This document shows positions 4,978 through 8,102 of a DNA stretch of 8,102 bases, in pieces. The stretch's first letter is position 1, and each line of letters starts with the position of its first letter. The notes beneath the pieces were generated by a model that did not search any database, was not told the DNA's origin, and was given only the letters and a program-made list of their open reading frames with translations. Where the stretch lies: assembly GCA_002378565.1 (NCBI GenBank), contig DFSH01000022.1:44951-53052 (forward strand), read 5' to 3'. The DNA comes from Flavobacteriales bacterium UBA3442. Its GTDB lineage: Bacteria > Bacteroidota > Bacteroidia > Flavobacteriales > Schleiferiaceae. The translations under genes were made by a program, and so were the position numbers.

Positions 4978-7578
4978 ATGCCAAGTTTGTTCGCTAAAAT
5001 ATGCATCAGTAAAAAACTGATTGCCGCATTTTTGCTGGTAGGAATTATTCCACTCACTGTGTTGGGTCTTACTACTTTGGATAGTGCCTCCAAAGCTTTA
5101 GAAAAACAGTCTTTAAATCAGCTTGAAACAGTACGCAGTATCAAAAAAGGTCAAATAGAAAACTTCTTTAAATCAGCACAAGAAGATCTCGCTATACTCA
5201 GCAAAACTATCGACCGCACCATGTGTCCACTGTCCATGTGTGCCAATCTAAATCTGTCTGGTAAAGAGAACACCCACTATAACTCCTACATTGAAACATA
5301 CGGTTATTATGACCTATTTATCATTAAGCCAGATGGCTATGTTGGCTATACCGCCACTAAGGAACCTGACTACCAAACTAACCTTGTTAATGGGGTGTAT
5401 GCAGAGTCTAGTTTAGGTCGATTGGTCCGTGAGGTCATGAGCACTGGCGAATTTGGCTTTGCCGACTTTGAAGCTTATGCGCCCTCTAATGGCGCCCCTG
5501 CTAGTTTTATTGCCCAACCTATAACCAATGCTGCTGGCAAAATAAAAGCCGTGGTGGCCCTACAAATTTCAACCGATAGCATTAACAAAGTCATGGCTGA
5601 ACGCTCTGGTATGGGCACCACAGGCGAGAGCTATTTGGTCGGTGCTGACTATTTAATGCGCTCTGATTCATTCCTTGACCCCATCAACCATACCGTCGAA
5701 GCCTCGTTTGCCAACCCTGAAAAAGGTAGTATTGATTCTGACACGACAAAAGCTGCGCTGGCAGGCAAAAGTGGATCGAGTACTATTATTGACTACAATG
5801 GTAACCTCGTTCTTTCGTCATATACCCCTGTTAATATATTAGGTACACGGTGGGCGTTGATTGCAGAAATTGATAGTGCTGAAGCCTTTGCACCTATTCA
5901 AGATCTCAAAGTCTTAGCCCTTCAGATCGGCATCATTGGTAGTGTACTTATCTATATATTGGCCTTCTTTATGTCGCGCTCAATCAGGCGTCCGATTTTA
6001 TCATTGTCTCAATTATTTAAAAAAATCGATGCCTCTGGTGACTTTTCTTTGCGTGTGACTGATATCGTTTCAACCGACGAAATTGGTCAAATGGCTAACG
6101 CAGTCAACCAGCATTTAGAATCCTTACAACACGCCATTGGTGCTGCCAATACGGTGGTGACAGACCTTTCTAAGGGCCGTTTTAACAATCGTATTGAGCT
6201 TGATTTTATGGGTGATCTAGCTACCTTAAAAGCGGGTGTTAACAATTCTGCGGATAGCGTAGAGAAAACCATGGATGGCCTTGAGCAAGTCCTAAAAGCC
6301 ATTGCCACGGGTAACTTTAGTTACCGATTAGAGGGTGCTAGCGCCATTGGGTCTGACTTCCAAACCACTCTCACAAGCACTATGAAAACCATGGAACAAG
6401 CCATTGGTGAAATTAATCAAGTGATGAGTGCTGCGGCAGTAGGTAATTTTGACTTACGGGTAGAAACCCCCCTCCAAGGCGATTTGGATCAACTTAAAAT
6501 AGGAGTCAATAACTCCATTGAAGCTATTGCTGAAGCCCTCAGTGAAACCACTGTGATGGCAGAAAAAATGGCTCATGGCAATCTGACTCAACGCATTACG
6601 GGTGCCTATCAAGGCCGTCTAGAAGATTTAAAATCTGCTCTCAATAGTTCAGTTGAAAATATGGAAAAAACGGTTTCAGCTGTCCTTCAAGCGACTGATA
6701 GTGTGGCTTCAAATGCTAACGCCATCAGTAATGGTTCTGATGATCTGTCTCAACGCACGAGTGAGCAAAGTTCATCTTTAGAGGAGACCTCCTCGAGCAT
6801 GGAAGAGATGGCAGCCACAATTGAACACAACACAAACCGTGCAAACGAAGCACAAACTCTGGTGGTAAGCACTCAACAAGAGACGTCTGATGGGGTGGAA
6901 GTGGTGAACAAAGCGGTTCAAGCTATGGGTGATATTGAACAGTCCAGTAGTAAGATTGTTCCTATTATCACTTTAATTGATGGCATTGCTTTTCAAACTA
7001 ATTTATTGGCTCTTAACGCTTCTGTTGAGGCCGCCCGCGCAGGTGAGCATGGCCGAGGTTTTGCAGTAGTGGCAGGTGAGGTAAGAACACTTGCTCAGCG
7101 AGCCGCTGATGCGGCGAAGGATATTAAGGTGCTTATTGATGATAGTTCGAATAAGGTCAAAGAGGGCCGTAACTTAGTCAACCAGACGGGTGAGTCGTTG
7201 ACATCAATCAGTCAATCGATTACCCAAGTTAATGATATTGTGGCTAAAATTGCCACTGCAACGAGCGAGCAAACAGTTGTCGTTAACCAGATTAACTCTG
7301 CGGTTGGCCAGTTGGAAAATGTTAACCAACAAAACGTGGCGTTAGTTGAAGAGTCGTCAGCTTCAAGTTACTCCTTAAGCGATCAAACTAAAGCACTGAA
7401 AGATCAAATTTCCTTCTTTAAAGTAACTGCTTCTGGAATTCACACGCCATCTGCCGCACCATTGCGTTCAGCAGAACAGGTATTTGGCAAACAAGCCTTG
7501 GCAGAAATGACCACGCCAGCTGGCAAGCATGAACCTGCACCTGTCATAACCAGTGACGATGATTGGCAAGAGTTTTAA
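4978..7578 (+). CDS. methyl-accepting chemotaxis protein with Cache-type sensor and tandem HAMP domains
   Basis: This complete 866-residue inner-membrane chemoreceptor would sense a small ligand in the periplasm and control the CheA kinase. A short N-terminus with Lys12-Lys13 precedes TM1 (about 14-33). The periplasmic sensor (about 35-310) has Cache-family signatures: YDLFIIKPDGYVGYTA (111-126), FADFEAYAPSNGAPASF (161-177), and GTTGESYLVGADYLMRS (213-229). TM2 spans about 312-332. A canonical HAMP follows (P339, DEIG at 367-370), then four more HAMP-like units to about residue 567. The kinase-control domain (about 570-815) has a possible methylation segment around 597-611 and the highly conserved hairpin tip around 668-708 (GIAFQTN, ASVEAARAGEHGRGFAVVAGEVR). 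A flexible linker leads to the last five residues DWQEF, matching the CheR/CheB tether of E. coli Tsr/Tar (NWETF). GGAG at 4965-4968 supports the ATG. The ligand cannot be read from the sequence. The gene has its own upstream gap and a downstream terminator, so it is probably monocistronic. Confidence 0.95.
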   Translation: MPSLFAKICISKKLIAAFLLVGIIPLTVLGLTTLDSASKALEKQSLNQLETVRSIKKGQIENFFKSAQEDLAILSKTIDRTMCPLSMCANLNLSGKENTHYNSYIETYGYYDLFIIKPDGYVGYTATKEPDYQTNLVNGVYAESSLGRLVREVMSTGEFGFADFEAYAPSNGAPASFIAQPITNAAGKIKAVVALQISTDSINKVMAERSGMGTTGESYLVGADYLMRSDSFLDPINHTVEASFANPEKGSIDSDTTKAALAGKSGSSTIIDYNGNLVLSSYTPVNILGTRWALIAEIDSAEAFAPIQDLKVLALQIGIIGSVLIYILAFFMSRSIRRPILSLSQLFKKIDASGDFSLRVTDIVSTDEIGQMANAVNQHLESLQHAIGAANTVVTDLSKGRFNNRIELDFMGDLATLKAGVNNSADSVEKTMDGLEQVLKAIATGNFSYRLEGASAIGSDFQTTLTSTMKTMEQAIGEINQVMSAAAVGNFDLRVETPLQGDLDQLKIGVNNSIEAIAEALSETTVMAEKMAHGNLTQRITGAYQGRLEDLKSALNSSVENMEKTVSAVLQATDSVASNANAISNGSDDLSQRTSEQSSSLEETSSSMEEMAATIEHNTNRANEAQTLVVSTQQETSDGVEVVNKAVQAMGDIEQSSSKIVPIITLIDGIAFQTNLLALNASVEAARAGEHGRGFAVVAGEVRTLAQRAADAAKDIKVLIDDSSNKVKEGRNLVNQTGESLTSISQSITQVNDIVAKIATATSEQTVVVNQINSAVGQLENVNQQNVALVEESSASSYSLSDQTKALKDQISFFKVTASGIHTPSAAPLRSAEQVFGKQALAEMTTPAGKHEPAPVITSDDDWQEF
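5974..6678 (+). repeat. five HAMP-like units in tandem within the chemoreceptor gene
   Basis: After TM2 the protein repeats a unit of about 45 residues. Each unit has a G-[DRN]-[FL]-x-x-R-[VIL] core: GDFSLRV (354-360), GRFNNRI (400-406), GNFSYRL (445-451), GNFDLRV (489-495) and GNLTQRI (534-540). Units 2, 4 and 5 also share a G-[DR]-L-x-x-L-K-x-[GA] helix start followed by NNS or NSS. Unit 1 keeps the membrane-proximal proline and DEIG motif; the later ones are divergent. Units 2 and 4 resemble each other most (GVNNS at 420-424 and 509-513), and units 3 and 5 deviate, so an alternating arrangement is possible. Confidence 0.75.
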
Positions 7579-7594
7579 GGCTCAGCCAGTCTAG

Positions 7595-7621
7595 AAAACC
7601 AGCTCAACTGCTGGTTTTTTT
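7595..7621. terminator. bidirectional intrinsic terminator between convergent genes
   Basis: AAAACCAGC (7595-7603) pairs perfectly with GCTGGTTTT (7610-7618) around a six-base loop. On the + strand the stem runs into a seven-T tract (7615-7621), a classic intrinsic terminator 16 bases after the chemoreceptor stop. On the - strand the four A's at 7595-7598 become a TTTT run after the stem, so it can also stop transcription of the amidase gene. The amidase stop codon (7620-7622) overlaps the T tract. Confidence 0.9.
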
Positions 7622-8102
7622 ATTTCAAGCGACGTTGATATTGCAATGGAAAGGCTCGTCTTATCGTTTTTAAATGATCCAGATCAATACATGCAACAGC
7701 GATACCTGGGCCTTCATCTAACTCCACTAAAATCTCACCCCATGGATCAATAATCATTGAATGGCCAAAGGTTTGCCTATGATCATGCTGACCACCATGA
7801 GATGCTGCCAGCATGTAACACTGAGTTTCGATGGCTCGCGCACGCAATAATGTGTGCCAGTGCGCTTGACCCGTGGTTCTGGTAAAGGCCGCTCCATTAA
7901 CGATAATTTGGGCTCCCAAATCCACCAACTTAGCATGCATTTCTGCAAAGCGTAAATCGTAACAAATGGTCAAGCCAACCTTGCCCACTGGAGTGTCAAT
8001 CACCACCAACTGATCTCCAGCTTCAAAGGTATCAGATTCACGATAACTGCCATGACTGTCTTCGATGTCCACATCAAACATATGGATTTTATCATAGCGC
8101 GC
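7620..8102 (-). CDS. carbon-nitrogen hydrolase, Nit1-type (probable deaminated glutathione amidase), C-terminal part
   Basis: The gene is cut at its 5' end by the right edge. The frame stays open past the ATG at 8079-8081 into ARYDKIH, so that Met is internal, and 160 residues of a family usually about 270-280 long are visible. The catalytic lysine of the nitrilase Glu-Lys-Cys triad is in YDKIHMFDVD (Lys codon 8088-8090), and the nucleophilic cysteine is in GLTICYDLRF (Cys codon 7962-7964). The catalytic glutamate would lie outside the window. The segments AAFTRTTGQAHWHTLLRARA, IETQCYMLA and GHSMIIDPWGEI are typical of the Nit1 branch, which hydrolyses the amide of deaminated glutathione, a repair reaction in the cytoplasm. 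Omega-amidase or a general nitrilase-like amidase are alternatives. The gene converges on the chemoreceptor gene, with 41 bases between the stops and a shared terminator. No link to the metabolic operon is evident. Confidence 0.88.
   Translation of the reverse strand, partial: ARYDKIHMFDVDIEDSHGSYRESDTFEAGDQLVVIDTPVGKVGLTICYDLRFAEMHAKLVDLGAQIIVNGAAFTRTTGQAHWHTLLRARAIETQCYMLAASHGGQHDHRQTFGHSMIIDPWGEILVELDEGPGIAVACIDLDHLKTIRRAFPLQYQRRLK

Noticed and set aside
7620..8081. A complete 153-residue amidase starting at the ATG 8079-8081
   Set aside because: The upstream in-frame codons give ARYDKIH, which holds the conserved catalytic lysine of the nitrilase family, so the true start lies beyond the right edge.

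Overview
The window looks like a protein-coding stretch of a gammaproteobacterial chromosome, possibly marine or aquatic. The grounds are moderate base composition, tightly packed genes, a Gram-negative style chemoreceptor with a C-terminal CheR/CheB tether, and a Nit1-type amidase. The genus cannot be fixed from this sequence. I see no RNA gene, insertion sequence, CRISPR array or phage gene, and no broken gene. Only the two edge genes are cut, by the window boundary.

Positions 1-4760 form one co-directional cluster (+) with gaps of 18, 2 and 2 bases, almost certainly one operon that begins upstream of the window. It holds the C-terminal end of a GcvT-fold protein (aminomethyltransferase or DmdA-like demethylase class), a PLP-dependent O-acetylhomoserine sulfhydrylase (MetY-like), an alpha/beta hydrolase with an intact Ser-Asp-His triad, and a 776-residue protein with 3-hydroxyacyl-CoA dehydrogenase first and enoyl-CoA hydratase second (FadN-like order, the reverse of FadB/FadJ). 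Together these suggest degradation of a small acyl-CoA linked to methyl transfer and sulfur (thiol) capture. DMSP or another methylated sulfur compound is one possible substrate, but this is inference.

Positions 4761-4977 are a 217-base non-coding gap with short inverted and direct repeats, a TTGACA element, and a perfect CAGTTT/AAACTG inverted repeat just upstream of the next gene. There is no strong terminator for the operon.

Positions 4978-7578 (+) encode an 866-residue methyl-accepting chemotaxis protein with a periplasmic Cache-type sensor, five HAMP-like units in tandem, a complete signalling hairpin and a DWQEF tail. A strong hairpin with a T-run follows and appears to serve both this gene and the convergent one.

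Positions 7620-8102 (-) encode the C-terminal part of a carbon-nitrogen hydrolase of the Nit1 (deaminated glutathione amidase) type, cut by the right edge.

I do not see an obviously unprecedented system. The two parts most worth following up are the unusual gene combination of the operon and the poly-HAMP chemoreceptor beside it.
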